Source: Hyphomonas sp. CY54-11-8 (GTDB lineage: Bacteria; Pseudomonadota; Alphaproteobacteria; Caulobacterales; Hyphomonadaceae). From it: DNA of 64,000 nucleotides. Positions 1-9,469 of this stretch are shown here, in pieces (positions within the stretch are counted from its first letter, which is position 1; each line of letters starts with the position of its first letter). Below the pieces are notes generated by a model. It saw nothing but the letters and a program-made list of their open reading frames with translations. It made no database searches and was not told the DNA's origin. Made by a program: the position numbers and the translations under genes. The DNA is taken from positions 1-64,000 of the forward strand of contig NZ_AWFD01000035.1 of NCBI RefSeq assembly GCF_000682735.1. Reading direction: 5' to 3'.

Positions 1-43
1 TGTTACCCATGTGTCCGGTACAATCTGTCACCCATGTCTCGAG
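1..43. repeat. Short direct repeats, possible insertion-sequence end
   Basis: Two copies of a 15-base motif start at 1 (TGTTACCCATGTGTC) and 26 (TGTCACCCATGTCTC), 13 of 15 bases identical, with a 25-base period. Tandem TGTTACCCATGT motifs of this kind are, from memory, typical of the outer ends of some IS481/IS3-like elements. No transposase is in the window, so the body of the element would lie upstream of base 1. The remaining bases to 182 hold only the lysR leader. Confidence 0.4.
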
Positions 44-182
44 CCGCTCAATATATCCGACATCCTGTGGCCAAATATCCTAATGCCTGCGGCAAAGTAT
101 TGCGCTGGGGCCATGTTGCCTGTGTAGTCGTCGCTCTGACGCGGGAGAGGTGAGAAGCGTGAGCGAACCGGATGGCATAATA

Positions 183-1148
183 ATGACCGAACGGATGGAC
201 TGGGATAATATGCGTGTGTTCCGCATCGTTGCGGAACTTGGCAGCATGAATGCAGCAGCGCATCGCCTCCAGGAATCCGCGCCAACGATCGGCCGCAAAA
301 TCGACCAGCTGGAAAAGGACCTGAACACGGTCCTGCTCGTGCGCACGACGCGCGGGGTCGAACTGACAGATGCTGGCCGGATCGCGCTCAGCCATATTCA
401 CGCCATGGCGGAATCGGTCGGCGAGGTCTTCGAAAACGCAGGGAATCGCGACCGGGACGTGGAGGGCCGCATCGTGCTGGCCACAGGCGACGGCCTCGGG
501 CCGTACTGGATTGCGCCGCGCCTGCCGGAGTTCCAGGCCGCCAATCCGCGTGTCCAGCTACGTCTGAGAGTCGTCGATACCGTGCCGGACCTTCTGGAAG
601 GCGAAGCGGACATCGCAATCCAGTTTACAGAACCGAAATCTCCGGAAATCATCGGCCGGAAGCTGGGCGTTCTTCATTATATGAGTTTCGCGTCCGAGGC
701 GTATCTGGCCGAGTATGATGAACTGCCCAACAGCCTGTTCGAATACTACCGCTACAAGACCATCCTTCATGAAGGCTATGTGCACCAGATCGAGCGCTGG
801 GCGCCGCGCGTCGCTGAACTCAAAAAGATGATCGACTACTCGCTGGTCACCAATTCTGCCGCTGCCATGATTGAGGTTTGCGCGCATGGCGGGGGCATTG
901 CGGTGCTGCCGTCCTATATCGGCGAGATCGACAAACGGGTGAAGCCGCTGAACCTGCCGGAAATCGCACCCATCCAGTTCTGGCTGACCTATACCGAACG
1001 GGTGCGCCGCCTGCCTCATGGCCAGGCTGTGCTCGATTGGCTGTGGACCATTTTCGATGAGCGGCGGGTCGCCTGGTTCCGGGATGCCTTCGTGCATCCG
1101 GATCAGGTGAAGTATGGCGCAGAATCGCAAATCGCCCGGACTTTCTAG
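183..1148 (+). CDS. LysR-family transcriptional regulator
   Basis: A 321-residue LysR-type regulator. The N-terminal winged helix-turn-helix (about residues 6-65) has the usual pattern: an aromatic-led first helix (MRVFRIVAELGS), a recognition segment around SAPTIGRKIDQLE, then RTTRGVELTDAG. The rest is a periplasmic-binding-like effector domain. The ATG at 183 is chosen because an upstream in-frame ATG at 150 would add a non-conserved N-terminus. The closely spaced inner ATG at 195 is also possible. Neither neighbour is divergently transcribed with it, so the target and effector cannot be guessed. Confidence 0.88.
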   Translation: MTERMDWDNMRVFRIVAELGSMNAAAHRLQESAPTIGRKIDQLEKDLNTVLLVRTTRGVELTDAGRIALSHIHAMAESVGEVFENAGNRDRDVEGRIVLATGDGLGPYWIAPRLPEFQAANPRVQLRLRVVDTVPDLLEGEADIAIQFTEPKSPEIIGRKLGVLHYMSFASEAYLAEYDELPNSLFEYYRYKTILHEGYVHQIERWAPRVAELKKMIDYSLVTNSAAAMIEVCAHGGGIAVLPSYIGEIDKRVKPLNLPEIAPIQFWLTYTERVRRLPHGQAVLDWLWTIFDERRVAWFRDAFVHPDQVKYGAESQIARTF

Positions 1149-1194
1149 GCGGACCTGAAAGCCGGACGACCGGATATTCGCGAGCGGGCAGGGA

Positions 1195-1578
1195 TCAGTC
1201 TGCCGACAGGGCCTTCAGCACGCGGGCCATGGCGCCGAGCTTTTCGACGGAATTCGCCCGGTTGATCCAGGAGTGGCACTCGTTGCGGGCCTTCTCCAGC
1301 GGATCGGGCGCATTGCCCTTGTTGGCATTGGTATCTTCGAACAGGTCTGTGATCTCGACGCGCAGCACATCAGCGACGTTCGACAGCATGCCGGCGCTCA
1401 GGCGATTGGTGCCGGTTTCGTATTTCTGCAGCTGCTGATGAGAGATGCCGAGTTCGGATCCGAGTTCGGCAAGTGTCATGTTTCTGTCGAGGCGAAGTTT
1501 GCGGATTTTTTCGCCCACCATCTGGTCGATTGCGGTGGGGGCGCGGGATGTAGTCTGTCGGCGAGATGGCACGTCCAA
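1195..1578 (-). CDS. XRE-family helix-turn-helix regulator
   Basis: A 127-residue protein with a single Cro/C1-type HTH at about residues 22-78 (pattern KIRKLRLDRNMTLAELG, then GISHQQLQKYETG and a closing NRLSAGMLSNVADVL). This is the usual layout of small chromosomal XRE repressors common in Caulobacterales and Rhizobiales. The C-terminal 45 residues are polar and helical with no recognised domain. It converges with lysR. Its upstream region is AT-rich and carries overlapping palindromes that may be its own operator. Confidence 0.85.
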   Translation of the reverse strand: MDVPSRRQTTSRAPTAIDQMVGEKIRKLRLDRNMTLAELGSELGISHQQLQKYETGTNRLSAGMLSNVADVLRVEITDLFEDTNANKGNAPDPLEKARNECHSWINRANSVEKLGAMARVLKALSAD

Positions 1579-1681
1579 TATCCTCAGAAGTTTACGGATT
1601 ATGGGTTAGCAAACTCTTCTCTCCTAGGGTGTAGAAGCAAATCGAGTGCTTATAACAAATTTGAAACACCACCCTGCCGAC

Positions 1682-1699
1682 GCTATTCGATAGCGAATA
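1682..1699. promoter_or_regulatory. Overlapping palindromes upstream of the XRE gene (candidate operator)
   Basis: In the 258-base non-coding stretch 1579-1836, GCTAT-TCG-ATAGC (1682-1694) overlaps TATTCG-ATAG-CGAATA (1684-1699). A further CGCTAC/GTAGCG inverted repeat lies at 1776-1792. The stretch is noticeably more AT-rich than its surroundings. Autoregulation by the XRE protein is inference. No clear promoter was assigned. Confidence 0.35.
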
Positions 1700-1836
1700 T
1701 TACATTCTTTTGGTTGGTATGCATAGGGACCCTAATCGCCTATAAATTCAGGGATTATTCCTAAGGATATCGATGCGCTACTTTCTGTAGCGATTCTTAT
1801 AGAAGTTGCTGTCTTGCCGGGGCATTTGGAGGACAA

Positions 1837-4800
1837 TCAATAGTCTCTTTTCCACCGGATAGAGACTTTGCTGTCGCCCGTCGCATTTGTCTCTGACGTA
1901 ACGGAAATCTGGGGTCTGGGCTTCCACTCGACCTCGACTGAGCTACCTTCGGCCCCTGCAGATTTCAGCTCCAGATAAACGTCATCACTCAGATATTGGC
2001 CAACACCAATTTCCGCGCCGCCAGTTTCAGAGGTGCCGATAGAGAATCGGTCGATCCCGAGCGCCGCCTGGAATTCGCTTGCCGGGTCGAATCCGGTGGA
2101 GTTTCCCGACAGCCGCGCAATGGTGTTGGCAAGCTGGGCAGCCTCCAGCGCGGACAGGTCCATCGAGGAACGGCCGAACAGCAGCCGGGAGAGGATTTCA
2201 TCCTGGGGAAGGTCAGGGGAGCTTGAGAGCTCGATCACAGGCTTCACTGGCGAGCCCGTCACATTCACCTGTACATCAAAGTCGTTCACCGACCGTTCGG
2301 CGGAGAGATTGATCTGGGCCCTGTTCACAGGGCCATCGAATGTGATGGTTCCAGTGTCGAAGACGAAGGGCCGGCCGGCGAGATCCAGATCGCCTCGGAC
2401 CAGGGTCGTTGTGCCGTTAAGGCGAGGCGCGGCCGGTGTGCCGGTCAGCTTCAGGTCCGCCCGCCATTCGCTGTCGAGACCCCGGCCGGTGACATAGACC
2501 CGGCGGTCGGCATTGATGTCGATATCCAGCGACAGGGTCCGGCGCAGCCGGCTGGCGTCCGGCTCGGCCGGCGGGTCATCGGTCCAGCGCACATCGAGTG
2601 CGTGCGGGCGCGAGGAAGGCAGGTTGTCCAGCGAATAGCGGGCCTGTGTGATCGTTACTTCGCCCGTCAGGCTGCGCGTGACTGCGCTGTCGGCCAGCAC
2701 AAGCTTGCCGCTGCCCCTTGCGTGATCGCCATCGCGATTGAACAGGAGCAGGTTGCGGAATTCGGCCTCAAGGTCTGTGCCCTCGCCGGCGAGACGGCCA
2801 TCCAGAGAGAAAGTGCCGCCGCCCGGCGCACCTGCCTTGCCCGTGACGGTGAGCGCTTCGCCGTCATAAGCGGCATCAGCGGTAATGTCTGACAGCTGGA
2901 AGCCCATGCTACCCAGTTCATAGGTGCCGTTCCGGAGGCTGGCCTGCGCGTCATAGGCAGGGGCCTCCAGCGTACCGCTGAGGTTTGCGGAAGCGTCGAT
3001 CTTGCCGCTGACGTCATGGCCATAGGCGAGGGCGGCGGTGCGCAGCACGGCGAGATCGCCGGTCAGGCTGGCCTGGCCTTTCAGGGGAGCCGTCCGGTCC
3101 GGCGCAACCAGTTTCCCGGCCTTGGCTGAAACTGGCACGATCGAGCTGCCGCTCAGGACCAGGCGGCCACCATAATCGCTCCTCAGGTCGATGGTGAGGC
3201 CGCTGCGGGTCAGCGTCCCGTCGAGGTTCATCATGAAGGAGGAATCGAGTCCCGGCACGTCGCTGGCCGCGACGACATGGATAGTGCCGGACGGGTCCGC
3301 GCCGAAGACGCGCAGGTCGCCATGGCCTTCCATGCGGGTGCGATTGGTCGTGGTCTCGAAGAGCGCGAGCACCGGGCTGAGGTCGATGCCGGTTGCGTCA
3401 AAGATGAGGCGGGTGTCGTCGCCGCCACCCGTCAGGCCGGCCTTGATGCGGCCGCTGAGCAGGGAAACGTCGGCATCGAGTTCCGGGGTATCGCCAAGCC
3501 GCCAATGCGCCGGAGCTGCCGTGTTTATGGGCTCTCCCAGTGCGGTGCCGGAAAGTTCGAACATGCCGGTCGCGGCAGGCGCGCCGAAACTGGCGGATGC
3601 GATGAAGGTCAGGTCGGTCGGGTAGGACGGCACGTCGGAGATGAACCGGGCGCGGATGTCATAGCCTTCCGGCGCATTGCGCAGGGTAGCGCTGGCCTTG
3701 TCGAAGACCAGTGCGCGGCCGGGGCCGAGGGCGAGGTCCGTGACATTCAGGTCCGCCATCAGCGCGAACGGGTCGGCGCCCTTGCGCTCGAAATGGATGG
3801 TGCCCTTGGCCTCGCGGGCGGCGCCGCTGCTCCAGGAAAGGGCCGTGCCGTCGACATTGATATCGCCCGTCAGGTCGCCGGAATCTGCAAGGGATACAGC
3901 GCCGGTGAACCTCCCGGGGCCAAGGCTGCCGGTGATGTCTGCGAGCTGCGTGACGCCCTCCGCCCGGAGGAGGTTTGCATTGGCGGACACCGGTTCCCCA
4001 TCGGCAATGGCACTGAGTGTGAGCGGGCCGGAAATACGGCCACGGGCGCCCGCCAACTTTGCCGTCAGGGCCAGGTCGTCGACCTGCCGCCCGGCGCCAT
4101 TTGCGGTGCCGCCGGAGGTGTCGATGTCATAACGAAGGGCGCCTGAGCGGCCACCAAGCCGGACTTGTGCATGACCAAGGGAGACTTCCCAGCCACCTGC
4201 GGTGACCGGTGCGGACTGTATCAGTTCGGCCCGCACGTCGCTGTTGCCAGACCATGCCCAATCGCCGGCCGCGGTGACCACGGCCCGCTGGCCGGAGAGC
4301 CGCGCAGACGAAATGCCGAGCGAGCCGGACTTCACCTGAAGTGAGACGTCCAGGGTCGGCGCCGTGCCGGTCAGCTGCAGGAGCGGGTCCGGCAGATCGG
4401 CAAGGTCCTTTGCGGCGAGACTGAATTCAATGGCCGGGCGGGCGAGGGCACCGCTCAGCGAGAAGGGACCGCTCAGCTGGCCGCTTGCGCCGCCGGGCAG
4501 CGGGTCAAGCGCGGTTGTGAGCGTGCCGGAGAGGTCCAGCCTGCTTTCCGCGAGATCGATCGTGCCAGTGGCGCCGACGCGGCCCTTCGAGAGGGCGGCA
4601 TCGGTCTGCTCCAGCATGAAACGCTGGGTGGCGCGGTCGTAGCGGCCTTCGGCACGAAGGGCGGTGGTTTCGCCGAACAGCGGTGCTGCAGCACTGATGC
4701 GGCCGAGCAAATTTGTGATCTTCAGGTCACCGGTGAAGGCGATGTCCGGTCGGCCGATGGACACTTTCACCGGACCTTCGGCCTGTTCGAACGGGATGGC

Positions 4801-5955
4801 GTTCTCGCCGCTGACTTTCAGTCCGGCCTTGCCTTGCAGCAGCCAGTCTTTCCGGTCCTTTGCCGCTGTGCCGATGAAGGAGAACTTGCCCGGCTCGCCC
4901 AGAATGGGCTGCAGGTCTGTGACCTCGACATCGAGATCCGCCGCCCCGGTCAGCGCCCAGCTGCGTGTATCAACCTTGCCACGAACGGACAGGGTGCCTG
5001 CGCGCAAGGAGGTCTCTATGCCGAACGGCGCTTCCCGCAGCCCGGTCGTGCTTTCGAGACGGACGGTGGTGGCATCGCCGACAAGCGAAACGATCTGGCT
5101 GCCCAGCATGGGCAAGCGTGTCGCGTCGAGCGTGGCATCGGCGGTGAGGCGCTTGTCCTTGATCTTCAGCGTCGCGGTCGCGGCCGGCTGGTCGCCGATC
5201 GTCAGTGTTGCATCGCCTGTGGCGGTGTCAGGCGTGCCAGAGGCCGAAGCTTTCAGCGTCACGCCGGTGGCGTTCTCAAGGCCGATCAGGTTTGCAATCA
5301 CGCCGCCGGGGGCGCCATTGATGTCTGCGTCCAGGCTGAACGGGCCGGTGGCCTCGCGGCGCAGGTCGATCAGGAACCGGTCTGTGCCTGCGTCGCGCGG
5401 GGACGCGTCGAGCTTTGCCGCCAGGGTCCGCCCGGCCTGGTCGTAGCGGCCACTCACGTCGAAGTGCGCCTCCGGCCCGGCGAAACCTTCCTGGAAGGCA
5501 AGGTCCGGAATAGTCAGGCTACGGAGCTTGATGCGGATGTCGCTGCCACCGCTACTCGATGGCGGCTGCTTCTCCGTCACCGGGCGGCGGATGAAGTTGA
5601 GTTTGCCTGCCGACAGCGCTTTCACATCGACGAGGCCGGAGACGAGCGCCATGGGCGCCCAGTCGACCGAAATGTTCTGCGCGACGACCCAGTCTCCGTT
5701 TGCATCGCGTACGGCCAGCCGCCGCAGGTACATCTTGCCGAGCGGGTCGCCCGACAGGCCTTCGGCGTCAATCGTGCCATAGGCGCCCGCCTTGCGGCCA
5801 TCGATCTGTGAGAGCAGCCAGGCCCGCCCGCCATCGCTGGCGATCCACACGCGTGCCGAGATGACCACGATCACAATGGTCAACAGCAAGGCTGCAGCCG
5901 CTGAGAGCCATGGGTGTTTCCGGACCGGGTCGATGAGCGTCTTCAGGGCTGGCAT
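1837..5955 (-). CDS. tamB: Translocation and assembly module protein TamB (DUF490)
   Basis: A 1372-residue protein with one N-terminal membrane anchor (about residues 13-33), followed by a very long, repetitive beta-rich body in which short strands such as LSGTLTT, LKGQASLTGDL and LNGTTTLVRGDLDLAGRPF recur. It ends in the TamB C-terminal domain (FDTGTITFDG; SSSPDLPQDEILSRLLFGR; SLGID-like and VSIRWKRDY end). In the family it forms a periplasm-spanning lipid/OMP conduit with TamA. Its start codon shares one base with the tamA stop (TGATG), indicating translational coupling. Length is within the family range. Confidence 0.95.
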   Translation of the reverse strand: MPALKTLIDPVRKHPWLSAAAALLLTIVIVVISARVWIASDGGRAWLLSQIDGRKAGAYGTIDAEGLSGDPLGKMYLRRLAVRDANGDWVVAQNISVDWAPMALVSGLVDVKALSAGKLNFIRRPVTEKQPPSSSGGSDIRIKLRSLTIPDLAFQEGFAGPEAHFDVSGRYDQAGRTLAAKLDASPRDAGTDRFLIDLRREATGPFSLDADINGAPGGVIANLIGLENATGVTLKASASGTPDTATGDATLTIGDQPAATATLKIKDKRLTADATLDATRLPMLGSQIVSLVGDATTVRLESTTGLREAPFGIETSLRAGTLSVRGKVDTRSWALTGAADLDVEVTDLQPILGEPGKFSFIGTAAKDRKDWLLQGKAGLKVSGENAIPFEQAEGPVKVSIGRPDIAFTGDLKITNLLGRISAAAPLFGETTALRAEGRYDRATQRFMLEQTDAALSKGRVGATGTIDLAESRLDLSGTLTTALDPLPGGASGQLSGPFSLSGALARPAIEFSLAAKDLADLPDPLLQLTGTAPTLDVSLQVKSGSLGISSARLSGQRAVVTAAGDWAWSGNSDVRAELIQSAPVTAGGWEVSLGHAQVRLGGRSGALRYDIDTSGGTANGAGRQVDDLALTAKLAGARGRISGPLTLSAIADGEPVSANANLLRAEGVTQLADITGSLGPGRFTGAVSLADSGDLTGDINVDGTALSWSSGAAREAKGTIHFERKGADPFALMADLNVTDLALGPGRALVFDKASATLRNAPEGYDIRARFISDVPSYPTDLTFIASASFGAPAATGMFELSGTALGEPINTAAPAHWRLGDTPELDADVSLLSGRIKAGLTGGGDDTRLIFDATGIDLSPVLALFETTTNRTRMEGHGDLRVFGADPSGTIHVVAASDVPGLDSSFMMNLDGTLTRSGLTIDLRSDYGGRLVLSGSSIVPVSAKAGKLVAPDRTAPLKGQASLTGDLAVLRTAALAYGHDVSGKIDASANLSGTLEAPAYDAQASLRNGTYELGSMGFQLSDITADAAYDGEALTVTGKAGAPGGGTFSLDGRLAGEGTDLEAEFRNLLLFNRDGDHARGSGKLVLADSAVTRSLTGEVTITQARYSLDNLPSSRPHALDVRWTDDPPAEPDASRLRRTLSLDIDINADRRVYVTGRGLDSEWRADLKLTGTPAAPRLNGTTTLVRGDLDLAGRPFVFDTGTITFDGPVNRAQINLSAERSVNDFDVQVNVTGSPVKPVIELSSSPDLPQDEILSRLLFGRSSMDLSALEAAQLANTIARLSGNSTGFDPASEFQAALGIDRFSIGTSETGGAEIGVGQYLSDDVYLELKSAGAEGSSVEVEWKPRPQISVTSETNATGDSKVSIRWKRDY

Positions 5956-7802
5956 CAGAATGCCTGCCCGATCGAAATGTAGATCTGTACCGGATCGTCG
6001 CCGTCGCGCGGACTGATCGGCGTCGCGATGTCGAGCCGGATCGGACCGAAGCCCGGATAGTAGCGCACGCCGACACCGAAGGCGCTGCGCAGGTCACCGA
6101 AGACTTCGCCGAAATCGGCTGCGGCAGCGCCGGAGTCGACAAAGGCGACATAACCCCAGCGTTTCGATTTGCGCCAGCGCAGCTCAAGGGACGCATCGAA
6201 CAGTGCTTCGCCGCCGACATAGTCGCCGTCAGCGTTGGTCGGTGACAGCGACTGGTAGGCATAGCCGCGCACGGTGCCGCCGCCGCCCGCGAAGAACAGG
6301 CGGTCTGCCGGTACGTCCGTGTCGCCAAGGAAGCCGCCGGCTTCCACGCGTGCGGCAGCGATCAGGCTATCCGTGAACGAATGGTAGGTCGTCGCGTTGG
6401 TGAGGTAGCGGGTATAGACCGCATTCACCGTGCCGGTGGAGATACTGGGCTCAAGCGTCAGGAACAGGCGGTTGCCATCCTGCGGGTCCAGCGCGTTCCT
6501 GACGGTATTGTAGGTGCCGCTCAGCGGGGTGGAGAAGGTGACCTGGTCGATCGGGTCGGAGGGGCCAGACCGCGTCAGCTCGTATTCGACCGTGCGGGTT
6601 ACATCGACATAGGCACCGGCCGAGATGGTGAAATTCTTGTTGAACGGCTGGGACAGGGTCGCGCCGGTTTTCAGGCCGGTCAGGTCGTAGGCGTCGGTTT
6701 CTTCCTGACGGGCGCCGATTTCCGCATCCAGCGTCCGGCCGTAGCGGCCGATGTTCGGCAGTTCGTAACTGGCGGTCAGGTGGCGGCTGATATTGGCGAC
6801 GGCGCCTTCCACGCGCACCGTGTCACCCCGGGCGGTGATATTGCGCTTTTCCCAGAAGGCATCGACCCCGGCGCCCTCGGTCGTGGACAGGGATGCGCCG
6901 ATACCGATGGAGCGCGGTTTCGCGTCTGCCAGCAAAAGCTCGACGGCGTGGGTGCCATCTGCGTCTGGCGTCTCGGATACTTCAATCCCGATCCCGTCAT
7001 AGAGGCCGGACGAGCGGAGACGTGTCCTCAGCGTCCGGATTTTCTCCGGCGTGTAATAGTCGCCTGTCTTCCAGGTCTGCATCACGCGGACCGAGGGCGG
7101 CCGGGTCGTGATATCGTCCGGCAGGATGAGTTCGCCGAGCTTCACCCGAGGCCCGGGGATCAGCGTATAGGTGATCTCGACACTCGCATCGGTGCGGGAG
7201 GCAAGCACGTCGATATCTTCGCTCGCCGCGAAGGCATAGCCGGCCTCTTTCAGGTGGTTCACCAGAACCGTGTCCATCCGCTCGATGGAACTCGTGTGTG
7301 CGGGCCCGCCGATCAGCAGGCCCTTCTTCGCGCGTTCGATTTCCGCACCGGTGTCCGAGTCTATCTCGCCGTCGATGGAGACGGTGACCGAGGCGATGCG
7401 GAACCGTTTGCCAGGCGTGATCTCGACCTTTGGCGTTGTGGCAGCGGTGTCGATGGGCTGGGGCACCGCGCTGGCGGCAAGGTAGCCTTCGGAGGAGAGG
7501 AATTCCTCAATCGTTTCGGCGGCCCGGTCGGCGCGGCGGCGTGCTTCGAGAATGGAGGCGGGCGGCGCCTTGTAGGTTTGCAGAACCGAGTTCGCGCGAG
7601 AGGCGAGATTGTCAGGCACACCGTCAAGCGACGCGGGAGCGTAAACCGTGCCGGAGATGCCACCATCCGCGCCGTTTCCGCCCAGCAGCGTGCATGCCGA
7701 AAGGGTTCCGGCCAGCGCAAGGCTGGCGGCTCCACGGGCAAGGCCCGCACCCTTCTGACGCGGGCGGGAAGGCATATCACGGCCGGGCATCGATTTAACC
7801 AT
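5955..7802 (-). CDS. tamA: TamA, BamA/Omp85-family outer membrane protein
   Basis: A 615-residue Omp85-superfamily protein. After a signal region come POTRA-like segments (roughly residues 90-290) and a 16-strand-type barrel ending in the typical terminus GFGPIRLDIATPISPRD...YISIGQAF. The motif FFAGGGGTVRGYAYQSLSP (about residue 500) corresponds to the conserved L6 (V)RG(F/Y) element. In-frame ATGs at 7790 and 7775 are alternative starts, and none has an obvious ribosome site. The signal region ends LAGTLSAC, which reads as a lipobox; this is unusual for an Omp85 protein. It is the first gene of a tamA-tamB operon. Confidence 0.93.
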   Translation of the reverse strand: MVKSMPGRDMPSRPRQKGAGLARGAASLALAGTLSACTLLGGNGADGGISGTVYAPASLDGVPDNLASRANSVLQTYKAPPASILEARRRADRAAETIEEFLSSEGYLAASAVPQPIDTAATTPKVEITPGKRFRIASVTVSIDGEIDSDTGAEIERAKKGLLIGGPAHTSSIERMDTVLVNHLKEAGYAFAASEDIDVLASRTDASVEITYTLIPGPRVKLGELILPDDITTRPPSVRVMQTWKTGDYYTPEKIRTLRTRLRSSGLYDGIGIEVSETPDADGTHAVELLLADAKPRSIGIGASLSTTEGAGVDAFWEKRNITARGDTVRVEGAVANISRHLTASYELPNIGRYGRTLDAEIGARQEETDAYDLTGLKTGATLSQPFNKNFTISAGAYVDVTRTVEYELTRSGPSDPIDQVTFSTPLSGTYNTVRNALDPQDGNRLFLTLEPSISTGTVNAVYTRYLTNATTYHSFTDSLIAAARVEAGGFLGDTDVPADRLFFAGGGGTVRGYAYQSLSPTNADGDYVGGEALFDASLELRWRKSKRWGYVAFVDSGAAAADFGEVFGDLRSAFGVGVRYYPGFGPIRLDIATPISPRDGDDPVQIYISIGQAF

Positions 7803-7971
7803 GCGAGTTCTGGACCAAATTCATCGGTATTTCATGAATATGGGAGCTCAGATTGCCTGAATCCTGCATGAACTGCGGTAACTTCCTGTTAGGCCGCTGA
7901 TGAGTGATACGGAACCATTGTGCGGGACCGCCCGTAAACTATGTTTGTCCGGTTTTCCGAAAGGCCCTTTG

Positions 7972-9000
7972 ATGGACTATCTTCTGGTGCTGGCGGGCCT
8001 CGGCCTCCTGATCTTTGGCGGTGAGGGACTTGTCCGCGGATCGGTCGCGGTCGCGCGCAAGCTCAACATCTCGGAACTGGTGATCGGGCTGACCCTGGTT
8101 GGCTGCGGCACCTCCATGCCGGAACTGGTGACCAGCCTTCGCGCCATCGATACCGGCGCGGTCGGTATCTCCATCGGCAATGTCATGGGGTCCAACGTCG
8201 CGAACATCCTGCTGGTGCTGGGTGCGGCGGCGCTGGTGAAGCCGATCATGACCAATCCCGGCGCGCTGAAGCGGGATGCGGCGGTGGTGATTGTTGCCAC
8301 GGCGGCGCTGTGCGGGCTGATCTGGCTGGACGCGTTTACCCGGCTCAGCGGGTTCCTGCTGGTCACCGCACTCGTCCTCTACATCATCCTGTCGCTGGTG
8401 GCGGACCAGAAGGGCGACACGCCAGAGGCCGAGATGCATGCCGGCGAGGGTGAGATCGTCGAGGCACCCTACGGCATCGTGAAAGGCCTGCTGATCGCGC
8501 TGGCGGGGCTGGCGGGCATCGTGTTCGGCGCGCGCTTCATGGTCGACGGCGCTGTGGGCATTGCCCGTGATATTGGGGTCAGCGAAGCGGTGATCGGCAT
8601 GTCCATCGTCGCCGTCGGCACCAGCCTGCCGGAACTCGCGACCTCGCTGGCGGCGGCCCGCAGCGGCAAGGCGGATGTCGCGCTCGGCAACATCATCGGC
8701 TCCAACATCTTCAACATCCTCGGCATCCTGGGCGTGACGGCGCTGATCCACCCGTTCAGCGTGATGCAGAACCATGCCGGGGACATCGCAGGCGAGGCCT
8801 TGCAGGCGGGCGGCCAGAGCATCGTCAGCTCCACCGATATCGGCGCGCTGGTCCTGTCGCTGTTCTTCCTGTTCCTTTTCGGGATAACCGGGAAGAAGAT
8901 CGCGCGCTGGGAAGGGGGGCTTCTTCTGGCGGGCTATGCGCTTTACATGGGGCTCCTGTTCAACATCATTCCTGTCCCGGCGCTGCTTCCCAATGTCTGA
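7972..9000 (+). CDS. Calcium/sodium antiporter (CaCA family, YrbG-like)
   Basis: A 342-residue inner-membrane exchanger with about ten hydrophobic segments in two inverted halves. Both alpha repeats are clear: [13 protein letters not shown] near residue 44, and [11 protein letters not shown] followed by [13 protein letters not shown] near residue 218. In the family these form the cation site that swaps Na+ (or H+) for Ca2+. The ATG at 7972 is chosen because the protein then begins at the first membrane helix ([13 protein letters not shown]). An upstream in-frame ATG at 7900 would add a soluble extension. It overlaps queF by 8 bases. Confidence 0.93.
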   Translation: MDYLLVLAGLGLLIFGGEGLVRGSVAVARKLNISELVIGLTLVGCGTSMPELVTSLRAIDTGAVGISIGNVMGSNVANILLVLGAAALVKPIMTNPGALKRDAAVVIVATAALCGLIWLDAFTRLSGFLLVTALVLYIILSLVADQKGDTPEAEMHAGEGEIVEAPYGIVKGLLIALAGLAGIVFGARFMVDGAVGIARDIGVSEAVIGMSIVAVGTSLPELATSLAAARSGKADVALGNIIGSNIFNILGILGVTALIHPFSVMQNHAGDIAGEALQAGGQSIVSSTDIGALVLSLFFLFLFGITGKKIARWEGGLLLAGYALYMGLLFNIIPVPALLPNV

Positions 9001-9460
9001 TAATCCGATCTACCAAAACCTCGGCCAGCTCGGCCAACAGACCGCCCAGCCGCAAAGCCCGGAAGAGGCGCAGTTGGAGCGTGTGCAGAACCCGCACACC
9101 GGCACACTGTACCTAACGCGCTTCGTGGCGCCGGAATTCACCTCCATCTGCCCGGTCACCGGCCAGCCGGACTTTGCCCATCTCGTGATCGACTATGCGC
9201 CAGGCGAGTGGCTGGTGGAGTCCAAGAGCCTGAAGCTCTACCTCACCAGCTTCCGCAATCATGGCGCCTTCCATGAGGACTGCACGGTCTCCATCGGCAA
9301 GCGCATCTTCGAGTTTACCGACGCCAAATGGCTGCGCATCAGCGGCTACTGGTATCCGCGCGGCGGTATCCCGATCGACGTGTTCTGGCAGTCGGGTGAA
9401 GTGCCGAAGGGGCTATACGTGCCCGACACCGGCGTCGCGCCATATCGCGGGCGGGGATAG
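8993..9460 (+). CDS. queF: NADPH-dependent 7-cyano-7-deazaguanine (preQ0) reductase
   Basis: A 155-residue type I QueF. The T-fold enzyme reduces preQ0 to preQ1 in queuosine tRNA biosynthesis. Seen are the catalytic cysteine in [13 protein letters not shown] (near residue 55) and the signature [15 protein letters not shown] (near residue 77), plus the C-terminal GGIPIDVFW. Start at the ATG inside the end of the antiporter gene, which gives the normal family N-terminus and implies coupled translation. An in-frame ATG at 8936 would add a shadow-frame extension. The substrate binding residues look intact. Confidence 0.95.
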   Translation: MSDNPIYQNLGQLGQQTAQPQSPEEAQLERVQNPHTGTLYLTRFVAPEFTSICPVTGQPDFAHLVIDYAPGEWLVESKSLKLYLTSFRNHGAFHEDCTVSIGKRIFEFTDAKWLRISGYWYPRGGIPIDVFWQSGEVPKGLYVPDTGVAPYRGRG

Positions 9461-9469
9461 CCCTCTGCT

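Noticed and set aside
6381-7871. 496-residue antisense open frame opposite tamA
   Set aside because: tamA has POTRA and barrel motifs. The antisense frame is a GC-driven shadow.
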